NCBI GenBank assembly: GCA_964548365.1
Contig: CAZJRD010000009.1
Coordinates: 12,857-76,856, forward strand
Source: B46-G9 sp964548365
GTDB lineage: Bacteria > Desulfobacterota > DSM-4660 > Desulfatiglandales > Desulfatiglandaceae
Length of the DNA: 64,000 nt
Direction: 5' to 3'
The position numbers and the translations under genes are program-made. Below are positions 40,923 to 50,078 of this stretch, one piece after another; the first letter of the stretch is position 1; each line of letters opens with the position of its first letter. The notes below the pieces were generated by a model. It ran no database searches. It was not told the DNA's origin and was given only the letters and a program-made list of their open reading frames with translations.

Positions 40923-42320
40923 TCAATCCAATCCCCCTTCCCTTGGTATCATGATGCAAAAGGTGCTCCCCTTTCCAGGCTCACTTTTCACTGTTATGGT
41001 ACCCCTATGGGCCTCCACATATGCCCTGGCAAGGGACAGGCCGATCCCCCTTCCCGAAGTCGAGCGGCTGGTATCAAGCCGGTAAAACCGCTCAAATATG
41101 CGGGGAATTTCCTCTTCGGGTATGCCGAGACCGCTATCAGCAACACATATCTCCGTAGAACCGGTCCCACTCCTTGTCCAGAGGGCTACCGTATCGCCGG
41201 AAGAAGAATATTTGAGTGCATTATCGAGAACATTGCTTATCGCCTGGCTCAATCTTTTTTTGTCTGCAAAAAGAACAAGGTTCTCCTCACGCGGATAAGT
41301 GACATTAAAGCGGATCCCTCTTTCTTGGGCAACCCCGCTGTAAAGATCCACAACGTCTTGCAATAAGTTCTTCAATGGAACGTTGTCTTTTTTCAGGGAT
41401 AAGGTCCCGGTTCTCGCCTGTGAAATATCCATTACTGCATTGAGGAGGGAAAGAAAGCGATCACATTCATCCATAATCTGCACCAGGGTTCCCTGGATCT
41501 CTTCAGGATTTCTCGTGCCAAGGCCGGTTTCGGCCATTGCTCTTATACGAGTAAGCGGCGTCTTGAAGTCATGGGCTGTATTGTCCATCATATCATGCAG
41601 TTCCCGCAGGAATCGTTCAAGCCTCTCCACCATGAGGTTGAACGTGTTTGCCAAATGATCTAGCTCATCGTCGCTCCCTTTGAGCGGCACCCTGCGGCTC
41701 AGGTCTGCACTTTTCGCGATGGAACGGGCAACCCGGTCAATCCCCTTGATTTGAGCTGAACTTCGCCTCGCCATGAACCAACCACTGGGGATGGCCACCA
41801 GGACCGTCAGGAACAGCCCCAGGCCAAAGGCCTTGCGAAGTCTGCCAAGGAGCCTCACATCCCACTCGATCGGAACCGCTTCCTCTACAATGTAGTTCCC
41901 TACGAAAAAAGTCACTGCCCGCGCCTCATGTCCGGGTCTTTTGGGTATCCTGAAAGCCCTGATAACCGGCCCCTTTCGGCCCAAATCCTGCTTCCCCGGT
42001 AACGGCACGTTGCCCCAGAGGGCTGTGTCGGAAGACAGCACTACATGGCCGTCCAGATCGATAATCCGGATGAGTTTATTGGCAGGACCATCTCCTTCTG
42101 CTTCACCGGAAATGTAGTCTTTCAGCGCCTCAATATTTCCTTTCCGATACGCCCTCATAATCTCCACAGAATCATCCAGAAGGTCTCTTCTGGTATTCCG
42201 GGACAAAGCGTTTCCCAACATATAGTAAATGGCTGAAAAGACGATCACGAATGCCAGGGTAAACAGCATGGAGTATATAAAAGCCAGCTTGAATGCCAAA
42301 CTCTTTCGGAATCTATTCAT
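40923..42320 (-). CDS. Membrane sensor histidine kinase (EnvZ/PmrB-like layout)
   Basis: 465 residues. Two membrane helices (residues about 9-36 and 165-185) flank a 130-residue periplasmic sensor, followed by a HAMP linker and the phospho-acceptor motif NTAHDFKTPLTRIR. The ATPase domain has N-box ALKYSS, G1 DSGLGIPEEE, F-box FERFYR and G2 GRGIGLSLARAY. It autophosphorylates on His and passes the phosphate to the response regulator encoded just upstream, which it overlaps by eight bases. Its place inside an envelope-modification block suggests it senses envelope stress or cationic compounds; the ligand is not visible. Confidence 0.93.
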   Translation of the reverse strand: MNRFRKSLAFKLAFIYSMLFTLAFVIVFSAIYYMLGNALSRNTRRDLLDDSVEIMRAYRKGNIEALKDYISGEAEGDGPANKLIRIIDLDGHVVLSSDTALWGNVPLPGKQDLGRKGPVIRAFRIPKRPGHEARAVTFFVGNYIVEEAVPIEWDVRLLGRLRKAFGLGLFLTVLVAIPSGWFMARRSSAQIKGIDRVARSIAKSADLSRRVPLKGSDDELDHLANTFNLMVERLERFLRELHDMMDNTAHDFKTPLTRIRAMAETGLGTRNPEEIQGTLVQIMDECDRFLSLLNAVMDISQARTGTLSLKKDNVPLKNLLQDVVDLYSGVAQERGIRFNVTYPREENLVLFADKKRLSQAISNVLDNALKYSSSGDTVALWTRSGTGSTEICVADSGLGIPEEEIPRIFERFYRLDTSRSTSGRGIGLSLARAYVEAHRGTITVKSEPGKGSTFCIMIPREGGLD

Positions 42321-42990
42321 CTTTTTTGATTATATAGCCCACCCCCCTTATGGTACGGATGAGCCTCCTTTCACCGGTATCATTCAGCTTTTCCCTGAGC
42401 CTGCAAATATGCACATCAACCACATTGGATTCAGGATCAAATTGATATCCCCACACCTGCTCCAATATCTGGGTCCTTGTCAGTACCCGCCCCTTGTTTC
42501 TGACAAGATACTCCAGCAGGGCGAACTCTTTGGGAAGAAGCTCGATACTTTCCTTTCCTTTTCTGACCTCCCTCGAGAGGAGATCAATGGAAAGGTCTGC
42601 AGCCTCCATCCTGGTGGCCTCTGTATGATTTCCGGTTCGGCGAACAAGAGCCCTGATCCTGGCAATGAGTTCCGTGAAGGAAAAAGGTTTGGTGAGGTAG
42701 TCGTCACTTCCTATCACCAACCCCCGCACTCTGTCCTCGACGGATCGTTTGGCACTCAAGACCAGGATTGGAAGTCCAGGACGGGTTTTTCTGATCTCCT
42801 GAATGAGCGTAAATCCATCCATCAAGGGGAGCATAATGTCTATGACCGCAACGTCCACCTCGAACTCCAGGGCCATATTGAGACCCGTTTTTCCATCCAT
42901 GGCTATCTCGACAGAAAATCCGGCCTGCCTGAGGCCTTTTTCAATGAATGTTACAAGCTGGGAATCATCCTCTATAAGCAGGACCTTCAT
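42313..42990 (-). CDS. OmpR-family response regulator
   Basis: 225 residues. Receiver domain 1-120 with acidic pocket LIEDDS, phospho-acceptor Asp51 in VIDIMLPLMDG, Thr/Ser in VLSAKRS and Lys in LTKPFSF; winged-helix DNA-binding domain at the C-terminus (LLPKEFALLEYLVRNKGRVLTRTQIL, VDVHICRLREKL, RTIRGVGYII in parts). It should regulate its own operon or the neighbouring glycan genes. Direct-repeat-like GAATGAAAGATGAAC and AAAATGTTCATCC lie 40-80 bases upstream of its start and could be binding sites. Confidence 0.95.
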   Translation of the reverse strand: MKVLLIEDDSQLVTFIEKGLRQAGFSVEIAMDGKTGLNMALEFEVDVAVIDIMLPLMDGFTLIQEIRKTRPGLPILVLSAKRSVEDRVRGLVIGSDDYLTKPFSFTELIARIRALVRRTGNHTEATRMEAADLSIDLLSREVRKGKESIELLPKEFALLEYLVRNKGRVLTRTQILEQVWGYQFDPESNVVDVHICRLREKLNDTGERRLIRTIRGVGYIIKKDE

Positions 42991-43268
42991 GGGTATCGCT
43001 CCCTTTCCATTTCTCTCTTCACTCCTTATGCCAGTGCAATATGAATGAAAGATGAACGGAAGATTAAAAAATGTTCATCCAGGCAGCCATCCTCCATCGG
43101 CTCGCTACTAACATATTAATTTATCATCTGTTTTTCAAGACATATCTCCTTTTAACATTAATTTCTTTTAACTCCCGAATCATCTGTCGGTAATCTGCAC
43201 CTGTTAGCATCCCACCCTATTGCCTGTTTGGGCATCTTCGTCATTTGAGATCCCGGAAGGAGATTTTT

Positions 43269-44381
43269 ATGAACATCTTGACAGTATTGCACAGCCATAT
43301 ATGCGGCGGGGCGGAAGTGCACGCAGTGTCCCTCATGAGCTCCCTTGCGCGCAAAGGTCACAATGTTGCCTTCGCGGGCCCCAGAGACTCCTGGCTGGCT
43401 GAAAAGGCTGAAGAATGCGGCATAAAATTGATTCACGTGCCCATGCACGGGATGACCGACCCGTTTTCCCTTTTCCTGCTGGGGAAGGCAGTGCTCCGAC
43501 ACAGGCCTGATATATTGCACGCGCACCTGGTAAGGGGGACCCATTATGCAACCATAACAGGAAGAGTCCTCGGCATTCCAACCATTGCCACCGCCCATTC
43601 GACGATCAGCTACAAACGCTTCCATCGGGCACATCGCATTATTGCTGTTTCTCAAGCCGTAAAAGACACTCTTGTGGCAAGAAAGATAGAATCCTCAAGA
43701 ATCACAAGGATATATCACGGCATACCGGATTGTTTCGTACTCAGAAAAGAAAAGCAGGATATACGAAGAAACCTGGGGATCAAAGAGGATGAATGCGCGT
43801 TCTGCATGGTTGCACGCTTTATACCGGACAAGGGCCATGACTTCTTACTCCGCGCCCTTTCCGGACTTCAAGATCGTCACTGGAAAATATTTCTGGCTGG
43901 AGATGACACCGGCAAATGGGCAACAGAAATGAAAGCATTGGTAATGGACCGTGGCCTGGAGAATCACGTTGTATTCCTTGGCTTCAAGAAAAATATCTCC
44001 CGAGTTCTAGCCGGTATGGATATGCTTGTCGCCCCATCACGGCGCGAGGCGCTCTCCATTTCCATCATTGAGGCCATGTCCATGGGCCTGCCGGTCATCG
44101 GCACCCGTACCGGCGGCATTCCAGAAGCGGTCCGGCATGGAGAGAATGGTCTGCTGGTTGAAAAAGAGAACACGAAAGAGCTCCTTGAGGCCATTTCCTA
44201 TCTTGCTGCACATCCCGAGGTTCGACATGCCCATGGTTTGAAAGGAAGGCAAATCTATCTCCGGCAATTCTCTGTAGAAAAAATGGTGGATCGCCATGTA
44301 GAGGTCTACCGATCTATCAATCGCCGTTCCAGTGCCGGGTCCTCTCTTTCATTCAGGGAACGGCAGCAGATCAATATCTGA
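43269..44381 (+). CDS. Glycosyltransferase family 4
   Basis: 370 residues with the two Rossmann domains of a GT-B enzyme. The N-terminus has NILTVLHSHICGGAEVHAVSL with the acceptor-loop glycines, and the C-terminal donor-binding half has VARFIPDKGHDFLLRAL, LVAPSRREALSISIIEAMSMGLPVIGTRTGGIPEAV, the E-x7-E signature. It probably adds a hexose to a lipid-linked or LPS acceptor at the inner face of the membrane. GGAAGGAG lies six bases before the ATG at 43269. It leads a rightward run of five envelope genes. Confidence 0.9.
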   Translation: MNILTVLHSHICGGAEVHAVSLMSSLARKGHNVAFAGPRDSWLAEKAEECGIKLIHVPMHGMTDPFSLFLLGKAVLRHRPDILHAHLVRGTHYATITGRVLGIPTIATAHSTISYKRFHRAHRIIAVSQAVKDTLVARKIESSRITRIYHGIPDCFVLRKEKQDIRRNLGIKEDECAFCMVARFIPDKGHDFLLRALSGLQDRHWKIFLAGDDTGKWATEMKALVMDRGLENHVVFLGFKKNISRVLAGMDMLVAPSRREALSISIIEAMSMGLPVIGTRTGGIPEAVRHGENGLLVEKENTKELLEAISYLAAHPEVRHAHGLKGRQIYLRQFSVEKMVDRHVEVYRSINRRSSAGSSLSFRERQQINI

Positions 44382-44394
44382 AAGGGCAGATACG

Positions 44395-45828
44395 GTGTCG
44401 ACCATAGCAACTGCCAGGCGATTTTTCTTTGCGGGCACGAAAAGAGACCGGACGGCCTATTTCCTGATCGCCATATATTCCCTTTACCACGTGTTGTACA
44501 ACGCGGAGCTTCCCCTGCATCCGGATGAAGCATACTACTGGTTATGGAGCAGGCATCTCGCTTTCAGTTACTACGATCATCCACCACTCATCGCCTATTT
44601 GATTAAGCTTTTTGCGCTGTTCAAAAGCACAGAATGGAGCGTCAGGTTGGTAGCGGTCTTTTGCATGGGTACCGCAACCACCTATACCTACCTCCTGACC
44701 AAAAAGGTTTTTGATGACAAGACCGCCCTATATGCCGTGCTGATGCTCCTTTCGCTCCCTGCGACAAACATGGGCTTTACTATTGTCACCCCTGATGCGC
44801 CGCTCATGCTGTTCTGGTCTGTTTCCATGTACTATACCTACCTCGCATTAACCAAGAACACCATTACGTATCACCTCCTTGCCGGCATTTCCCTCGGGCT
44901 CCTCCTGCTCAGCAAATACACTTCTGTGCTTTTTATTGGATCATTGTTTATCTTTCTGCTCCTGAAGATGCCGCAAAGACTCCTGGACGTGAAGTCATGG
45001 CTTGCCGTTGCCATAGCAGTCATGATCTTTTTTCCGGTTGTCTGGTGGAACTATCAGCACGACTGGATCAGCTTTGCCTTTCAATACCATCACGGGACGA
45101 GTGATGCATTTCACCTGCGGTTTGGCACCTTCTTTTCATTCCTGGGCGGCCAAGTTCTTGTGCTTGGAATCCTTTTCTTTCCCCTGCTGGTTTGGGGCGC
45201 ATGGCGTTACCGCCTTTTTAAGGAAAATTTCGGGGAATTCTATCTCTTTTCCTTCTTTCTCTTTCCCATGGTATTTTTCTTCTACAAATCCCTCTTTAAG
45301 AAAATGAGCCTGAACTGGGGGGCCGTGGCGGTTATTTCAGGAATGATTATCTGCGCGCACCTTATTGTCCGGCTGAATCTCAAGAAGCTTTTTCTTTCCG
45401 GGGTGGCCCTGTCGGTTTTGATGACCCTCCTGATCCAGTTCCCCGGGCTTTTTTTCCTTCCACCCAAATGCAACATGCTCAATCGCCTCTATGGACCCAA
45501 AGAGGCTGTTGAACAACTGCAGGAATACATCAAACCAGGTGATGCCCTGTTCGCCGATCACCTCAGAAGGGCCTCCATGCTCTCCTTTTACACCAAGGGA
45601 CATCCAAGGGTGTTTATCCCCACCTCAACCAGATTCAGCCAGTTCAATCTCTGGGACAAGGGTATCCCTTTCAGCCAAATGAAAGGCATTTATCTCTCAA
45701 AAAGACCAAAAGATAAGGAGCTTGAGAAATACTTTGGCAACGTTCAGTTACTCAAGAAAATGGTTTTTCATAAGCAAGGCTTTCGCAAAACGACCTTTTA
45801 CGTTTATCGGGTCGCACCTGTGGAATAG
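44395..45828 (+). CDS. ArnT-like membrane glycosyltransferase (GT39/GT83), copy 2
   Basis: 477 residues with about eleven membrane helices. The periplasmic acidic motif is HPDEAYYWLWSRH, followed by YYDHPPLIAYLIKLF, as in ArnT-like sugar transferases using polyprenyl-phosphate donors. It differs clearly from copy 1 at 37.9 kb, so the two likely use different sugars or acceptors. A GTG at 44395 with AAAGGG upstream is the probable start; the open frame reaches back into the GT4 gene. The next gene overlaps its end. Confidence 0.85.
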   Translation: MSTIATARRFFFAGTKRDRTAYFLIAIYSLYHVLYNAELPLHPDEAYYWLWSRHLAFSYYDHPPLIAYLIKLFALFKSTEWSVRLVAVFCMGTATTYTYLLTKKVFDDKTALYAVLMLLSLPATNMGFTIVTPDAPLMLFWSVSMYYTYLALTKNTITYHLLAGISLGLLLLSKYTSVLFIGSLFIFLLLKMPQRLLDVKSWLAVAIAVMIFFPVVWWNYQHDWISFAFQYHHGTSDAFHLRFGTFFSFLGGQVLVLGILFFPLLVWGAWRYRLFKENFGEFYLFSFFLFPMVFFFYKSLFKKMSLNWGAVAVISGMIICAHLIVRLNLKKLFLSGVALSVLMTLLIQFPGLFFLPPKCNMLNRLYGPKEAVEQLQEYIKPGDALFADHLRRASMLSFYTKGHPRVFIPTSTRFSQFNLWDKGIPFSQMKGIYLSKRPKDKELEKYFGNVQLLKKMVFHKQGFRKTTFYVYRVAPVE

Positions 45829-46822
45829 AAGAACAAAGGCGCTCATCAAGGTCCTCTTGTCGGTCCTCCTTCTGTTCTGGCTTTTCCGGTCTGTGCATCC
45901 CGCTGAAATCCTTTCGGCCGCTACGAAAGCCAATATTAGCTTCCTGGTTCTAGCCGCAGTCTGCCAGGTGGCAAGTAACCTGCTCACGGGTTTTCGCTGG
46001 TATCTCACCATGAACATCCTCCACATGCAAGCGCCTCCATCGTTCTTTGTAAGAAGCTTTTTCAAAGGAACCTTCTTTAACCAGATCCTGCCGGGAAGCA
46101 TCGGAGGGGACGGCGTCAGGATGCTCGATTTGAAAACCCTGGGATATGGTGCATCTGATGCTGTGGAGGGTGTAATCATAGACAGGGGCATCGGGCTCCT
46201 TTGTCTCCTGGTCCTCTGCCTTTCTGGAACCTTTCTGGGGACAGACCTGCTCCCCCCGGCAGTTTTCAGGGGGATAAGGGTCCTCTGCATTTCCGGAATC
46301 TTCGGTTTCGTGTTGCTTGCATTCCTTTGCCGAATCCCGATCTTAAGGAAACTACGATGGATCTCATTCTTGACGCGCATCTCTGAAAAGATATGGCGCG
46401 TATTCAGTGCAGGTCACAGAACCGCCATCATCCTATCTTTTTCAGTGATTGTGCATATCCTTGCCATTTTTTCCATCTATTTCATCTCCCAATCCATCGG
46501 GCAAAATCTGGGGCTCCTGATTTTTGTGGCCATTTTCCCTTCCGTTGTCCTGCTGACCATCATACCCGTTTCATTCGCGGGATGGGGAGTCAGAGAAGGC
46601 GCCATGGTCGGCTTATTTATGAGCGCCGGGGTGGAAAAAGCACCGGTACTTTTTATTTCTCTGCTTTATGGGTTCGTGGTCATTATCGCCAGTTTTCCCG
46701 GCCTGTTTTTCTGGCTTCAGAAACGAAAATTCAAAGAAAAAAAACTTCAGGACCGTGATTGGTCAACCCTTTCATCATCCAAGGATGCCCAAATTATAAA
46801 CGTGAGGTCGAAATATGAATAA
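45722..46822 (+). CDS. UPF0104 / LPG-synthase-like membrane protein (flippase-like)
   Basis: Up to 366 residues; about eight membrane helices. Motifs NLLTGFRWYLTMNI, GTFFNQILPGSIGGDGVRM, DRGIGLLCLLVLC and PVSFAGWGVREGAMVGL are those of the lysylphosphatidylglycerol synthase membrane domain family (UPF0104), stand-alone members of which are thought to move lipids or sit in glycolipid pathways. The true start is uncertain: the frame opens with TTG at 45722 inside the previous gene, while similarity begins near 45820 where no ATG or GTG is available. It overlaps the next gene by eight bases. Confidence 0.8.
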   Translation: MRNTLATFSYSRKWFFISKAFAKRPFTFIGSHLWNRRTKALIKVLLSVLLLFWLFRSVHPAEILSAATKANISFLVLAAVCQVASNLLTGFRWYLTMNILHMQAPPSFFVRSFFKGTFFNQILPGSIGGDGVRMLDLKTLGYGASDAVEGVIIDRGIGLLCLLVLCLSGTFLGTDLLPPAVFRGIRVLCISGIFGFVLLAFLCRIPILRKLRWISFLTRISEKIWRVFSAGHRTAIILSFSVIVHILAIFSIYFISQSIGQNLGLLIFVAIFPSVVLLTIIPVSFAGWGVREGAMVGLFMSAGVEKAPVLFISLLYGFVVIIASFPGLFFWLQKRKFKEKKLQDRDWSTLSSSKDAQIINVRSKYE

Positions 46823-48416
46823 AAAACACCACAGATTTCCGGGGAAATATCTCCTCTTCCTGCTCATCTTCCCTTTCTTTGTCACACCGGTTTTTGCTGC
46901 CAACAGGACCTTGGTCCTGTTCCCTGTTGCTCTGTATATGAAAGACCCCACGTCCTCCCTGCGGCATGGCCTCAAAACCATGTTCCTCTCGAGGCTTTCC
47001 GGCGGTGGCCTCGATGTGGTCACGGATGAACGTTTTGGCTCCCTGCTTACCGCGGACGAAAAAACCGGGAAGATCTCCCGACTACGGGTCGAGGAAATCA
47101 CCAGGAAGCTCAAGGCCGACTACGCCGTGTTCGGCAGCGTTACCTCCATGGGCGGTGGATCCAGCCTGGACCTCACACTTCTGGACCTGACCAAGACCCA
47201 ACCCAAGCTGATCCCCGTCTCCGAGTCCATGACGGAGGACCAGTTCATCCCCAGGGTTGCCGATGTGGCAAACCGCTTCCGTGCCATTATCGAGGGGAGG
47301 TACGCAGGGTCCAGGAGGATGATCGGCGGTGCTCCCACCAAGCAAGCGGTGCCTGCAGGTATCTTTTCAAAATTAGGCCAACCGGAATCCCCGGTCGGGG
47401 AAGAGGGATTCTTCCGACCGACCAGGCAGTATGCCGCCTTTCAGCCCATCGCGAGCATCTCTCTTCGCATGACGCTGCAATCCCTTGACGTGGGAGACCT
47501 GACCGGTGATGGGAACCTGGAGCTCCTGGCCCTGGATCGAAACGAGCTCCGAATCTACGGGAAGAAAGGTCAGGGATATGGCCTCAAAGATACTTTCAAG
47601 GCATCCATGGGAGAGGATTTCCTCAAAGTAAGTGTCGGGGATATAGACCGAAACGGCAAGGATGAAATCTACCTTGTCAGTTTTTACGGGCAATCAGCCC
47701 GCACTACCGTGCTTGAATGGAACAGGAAATTCAGGAAACTCTATCGCAAGACCGGCCACCTTCTGGTTGTGAAGAACCCAGGAGGAGGACCACCGAACCT
47801 GCTCTTTGAGAACACAAAGCCCAATGAGCTTTATGGCGGAAAGATATCCCTTATGGGATATAACGGCTCCGACAAACTCAAGGAAATCCGGCGGCTCCCC
47901 CACCTCAAAAAAGCCCGCTTTTACACGCTGACCCTCTACGACCTCAACAAGGATGGAAGCCCGGAATTCATCGGCCTGGGAGAACATGATTCCCTCCGCG
48001 TGTGGGACAGCGACGGGAAGATTCTCTGGTCCGATGACCAGAGAATCGGGGGCACAAACAATGTCATCCAGGTGGGGGATGTTCCGTCGTCTTCTCAAAA
48101 CAAGCCATGGGTCTCCATCAACAGCCGCCTGACCATTATTGATATTGATGGGGACGGCAAGAAGGAGCTCATTGCCGTCAAAAATATTGCGCTCATGCAA
48201 TCTCTTGAAACCATGAATATCTACGTGAAGGGAAGCCTCATTGCCTACCGGTTTGACGGCGCGAGCCTTACTCAGGGCTGGAATACAAAAGAGATACCCT
48301 ATTGTACCACGGACATCCAGGTCGCCAGCGGCACCCTTTTCCTTGGTGTACAAAAAGGTCGGCTCAGCAAAATCGGCAAGGGCCGAAGCCGCATCATGTG
48401 GTTTCATCTGAGATAA
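46815..48416 (+). CDS. Secreted FG-GAP/VCBS repeat protein
   Basis: 533 residues. A signal peptide (YLLFLLIFPFFVTPVFA) is followed by an N-terminal domain of about 150 residues (TLVLFPVALYMKD..., YAVFGSVTSMGGGSSLDLTLLDL in parts) resembling FlgT/curli-type nucleotide-free domains, then a beta-propeller-like region with four calcium-type loops: DLTGDGNLE, DIDRNGKDE, DLNKDGSPE and DIDGDGKKE. Proteins with this layout are periplasmic or surface-bound. Its position between a flippase-like gene and a GT9 gene in one run suggests a role in surface glycan assembly or display, which is inferred. Confidence 0.85.
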   Translation: MNKKHHRFPGKYLLFLLIFPFFVTPVFAANRTLVLFPVALYMKDPTSSLRHGLKTMFLSRLSGGGLDVVTDERFGSLLTADEKTGKISRLRVEEITRKLKADYAVFGSVTSMGGGSSLDLTLLDLTKTQPKLIPVSESMTEDQFIPRVADVANRFRAIIEGRYAGSRRMIGGAPTKQAVPAGIFSKLGQPESPVGEEGFFRPTRQYAAFQPIASISLRMTLQSLDVGDLTGDGNLELLALDRNELRIYGKKGQGYGLKDTFKASMGEDFLKVSVGDIDRNGKDEIYLVSFYGQSARTTVLEWNRKFRKLYRKTGHLLVVKNPGGGPPNLLFENTKPNELYGGKISLMGYNGSDKLKEIRRLPHLKKARFYTLTLYDLNKDGSPEFIGLGEHDSLRVWDSDGKILWSDDQRIGGTNNVIQVGDVPSSSQNKPWVSINSRLTIIDIDGDGKKELIAVKNIALMQSLETMNIYVKGSLIAYRFDGASLTQGWNTKEIPYCTTDIQVASGTLFLGVQKGRLSKIGKGRSRIMWFHLR

Positions 48417-48445
48417 TAAATCTTGGTTACAAACAGGTGTTTGAG

Positions 48446-49651
48446 ATGCACGTTGACACTATGCGAAGAGTAGACTTTTATGCAGGAGTCCCCCTTTGCT
48501 TTTTGCTCACACTCCTCATGAAATTAATGAATTTGATGAGAAGGCCTGTCAGGAAGCAACCGAAGAATATCCTTCTGATTGAGCTCTCCGAGATGGGTAG
48601 CGCCATACTGGCTGATCCAGCCATGGAAAAACTCAAAAAGAGCACGGGAGGGCGGCTTCATTTCGTCATTTTCAAGAAGAACAAGCCGAGTCTTGATCTG
48701 CTCAAGACGGTGCCCGCTCAGAATATTTTCTGCATCAGGGAAGGCGGTTTTGTGAACCTCACCGTTGACACACTGAAATTCCTGTTCTGGGCCAGGAAAA
48801 ACAAGATCGATACCGTGATTGATCTGGAGCTGTTCTCCCGGTTTACGGCCCTCTTAACCGCCTTGTGTGGCGCAACAAACCGCGTGGGCTTTCATTCTTT
48901 TCATAACGAAGGTCTTTACCGGGGAGATTTTCTGACCCACAAAGTCGCATACAATCCCTACCTTCATATTGCGAAGAATTTTATGGCCCTCGCGTATGCC
49001 ATTATTGACTCGAATGGAGAAATCCCCTATTCCAAGAGAGTAATAGATGCTGCGGAAGTGGTCCTGAAAAAAGCGCACATTTCCTCGGATGCTGCGGCGA
49101 GAGTTCGGGACATTGTGGACGGATGCTTTCCAGACCTCGCCCCTAATGCAAGGCTCATCCTGGTGAATCCCAACGCAAGTGATCTCCTCCCCCAGAGAAG
49201 GTGGCCGGTGGAATATTACGGAGAACTCATAAGAAGAATATTGGCCGCCGATGAAAACACCTTCACCCTCATAACCGGTTCCGCAGACGAACAGGGGGAG
49301 GCAGAAGCGCTCGCCGGATCAGTCGATAGTGTCAGGTGCAGAAGCGTGGCCGGCAAAATCCGGTTTCTGGATCTCCCCGCCCTCTATTCCATCAGCAGCT
49401 TTATGATCAGTAACGATTCAGGTCCGGCCCACTTTGCCGCGGTTACGGACATGCCCACCTACGTGTTCTTCGGTCCGGAAACACCAAGGCTTTATGGTTC
49501 GCTTGGCAGGACAACCCCCATCTACGCGAATCTTGCCTGTTCGCCGTGCGTAAGCGCCTATAACCACCGGAAATCCCCCTGTAAGGACAACGTCTGCCTG
49601 AAGGTCATCACCCCTGAAAAGGTCTTTGAGATGATAAGAAAGGGGATATGA
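48446..49651 (+). CDS. Glycosyltransferase family 9 (heptosyltransferase-like)
   Basis: About 401 residues. Donor-side motifs NPNASDLLPQRRWPVEYYGEL, LITGSADEQGEAEAL and ISNDSGPAHFAAVTDMPTYVFFG are typical of ADP-heptose transferases (WaaC/WaaF family). A cysteine-rich C-terminal segment, CSPCVSAYNHRKSPCKDNVC, replaces the usual shorter C-P-C segment and could bind a metal. An N-terminal hydrophobic stretch (VPLCFLLTLLMKLM) may tether it to the membrane, which is not standard for the family. ATGs at 48446 and 48461 are both possible. It probably adds a core heptose to LPS. Confidence 0.85.
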   Translation: MHVDTMRRVDFYAGVPLCFLLTLLMKLMNLMRRPVRKQPKNILLIELSEMGSAILADPAMEKLKKSTGGRLHFVIFKKNKPSLDLLKTVPAQNIFCIREGGFVNLTVDTLKFLFWARKNKIDTVIDLELFSRFTALLTALCGATNRVGFHSFHNEGLYRGDFLTHKVAYNPYLHIAKNFMALAYAIIDSNGEIPYSKRVIDAAEVVLKKAHISSDAAARVRDIVDGCFPDLAPNARLILVNPNASDLLPQRRWPVEYYGELIRRILAADENTFTLITGSADEQGEAEALAGSVDSVRCRSVAGKIRFLDLPALYSISSFMISNDSGPAHFAAVTDMPTYVFFGPETPRLYGSLGRTTPIYANLACSPCVSAYNHRKSPCKDNVCLKVITPEKVFEMIRKGI

Positions 49652-49699
49652 CCCTGCATGCCTCAGAAGGAGTGACAATTTGGATACGATTATCCTCGT

Positions 49700-50017
49700 T
49701 TACTCTTTCCCCACTACCAGCCCGTCCTTGAAATTCACCACGTGTCCATCAGGGTAGAAATAATGGACTGTCCAGCGATTATGCTCGCGGTGTTCCTCCT
49801 TTATTTTTTCAGGTACGCCCAATAACTGCAATACCTTTTCCTGGGTCATCCCTCTCTCCACCTTTTGAAAATTCTGCAATTTGAACGCAATATTGCTGTA
49901 GGAAGCTACCTTTTTCTCGGGCAGGGGACCTTCATACGCCTGAACTCCCTTTATTTCTCCGCCAAAGAATAAAGCAGAAATCAAAATAATGGCCAGAAAT
50001 ACTGTGCATCTTCTCAT
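49700..50017 (-). CDS. Small exported BamE/SmpA-like protein
   Basis: About 105 residues. A signal peptide (CTVFLAIILISALFFGG) leads to one BamE/SmpA/OmlA-type domain: FQKVERGMTQEKVLQLLGVPEKI, then WTVHYFYPDGHVVNFKDGLV. Classical BamE is an outer-membrane lipoprotein; here no lipobox cysteine is visible, so this is a periplasmic relative. GGGAGGTG precedes the ATG at 50017. It lies between convergent GT9 and the RND operon, transcribed with the latter but separated by about 60 bases. Confidence 0.8.
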   Translation of the reverse strand: MRRCTVFLAIILISALFFGGEIKGVQAYEGPLPEKKVASYSNIAFKLQNFQKVERGMTQEKVLQLLGVPEKIKEEHREHNRWTVHYFYPDGHVVNFKDGLVVGKE

Positions 50018-50078
50018 GACAAACACCTCCCTTTTTTTTCCATCCTATTTTGGATAGTACAACAAATGAGCAATCAAA

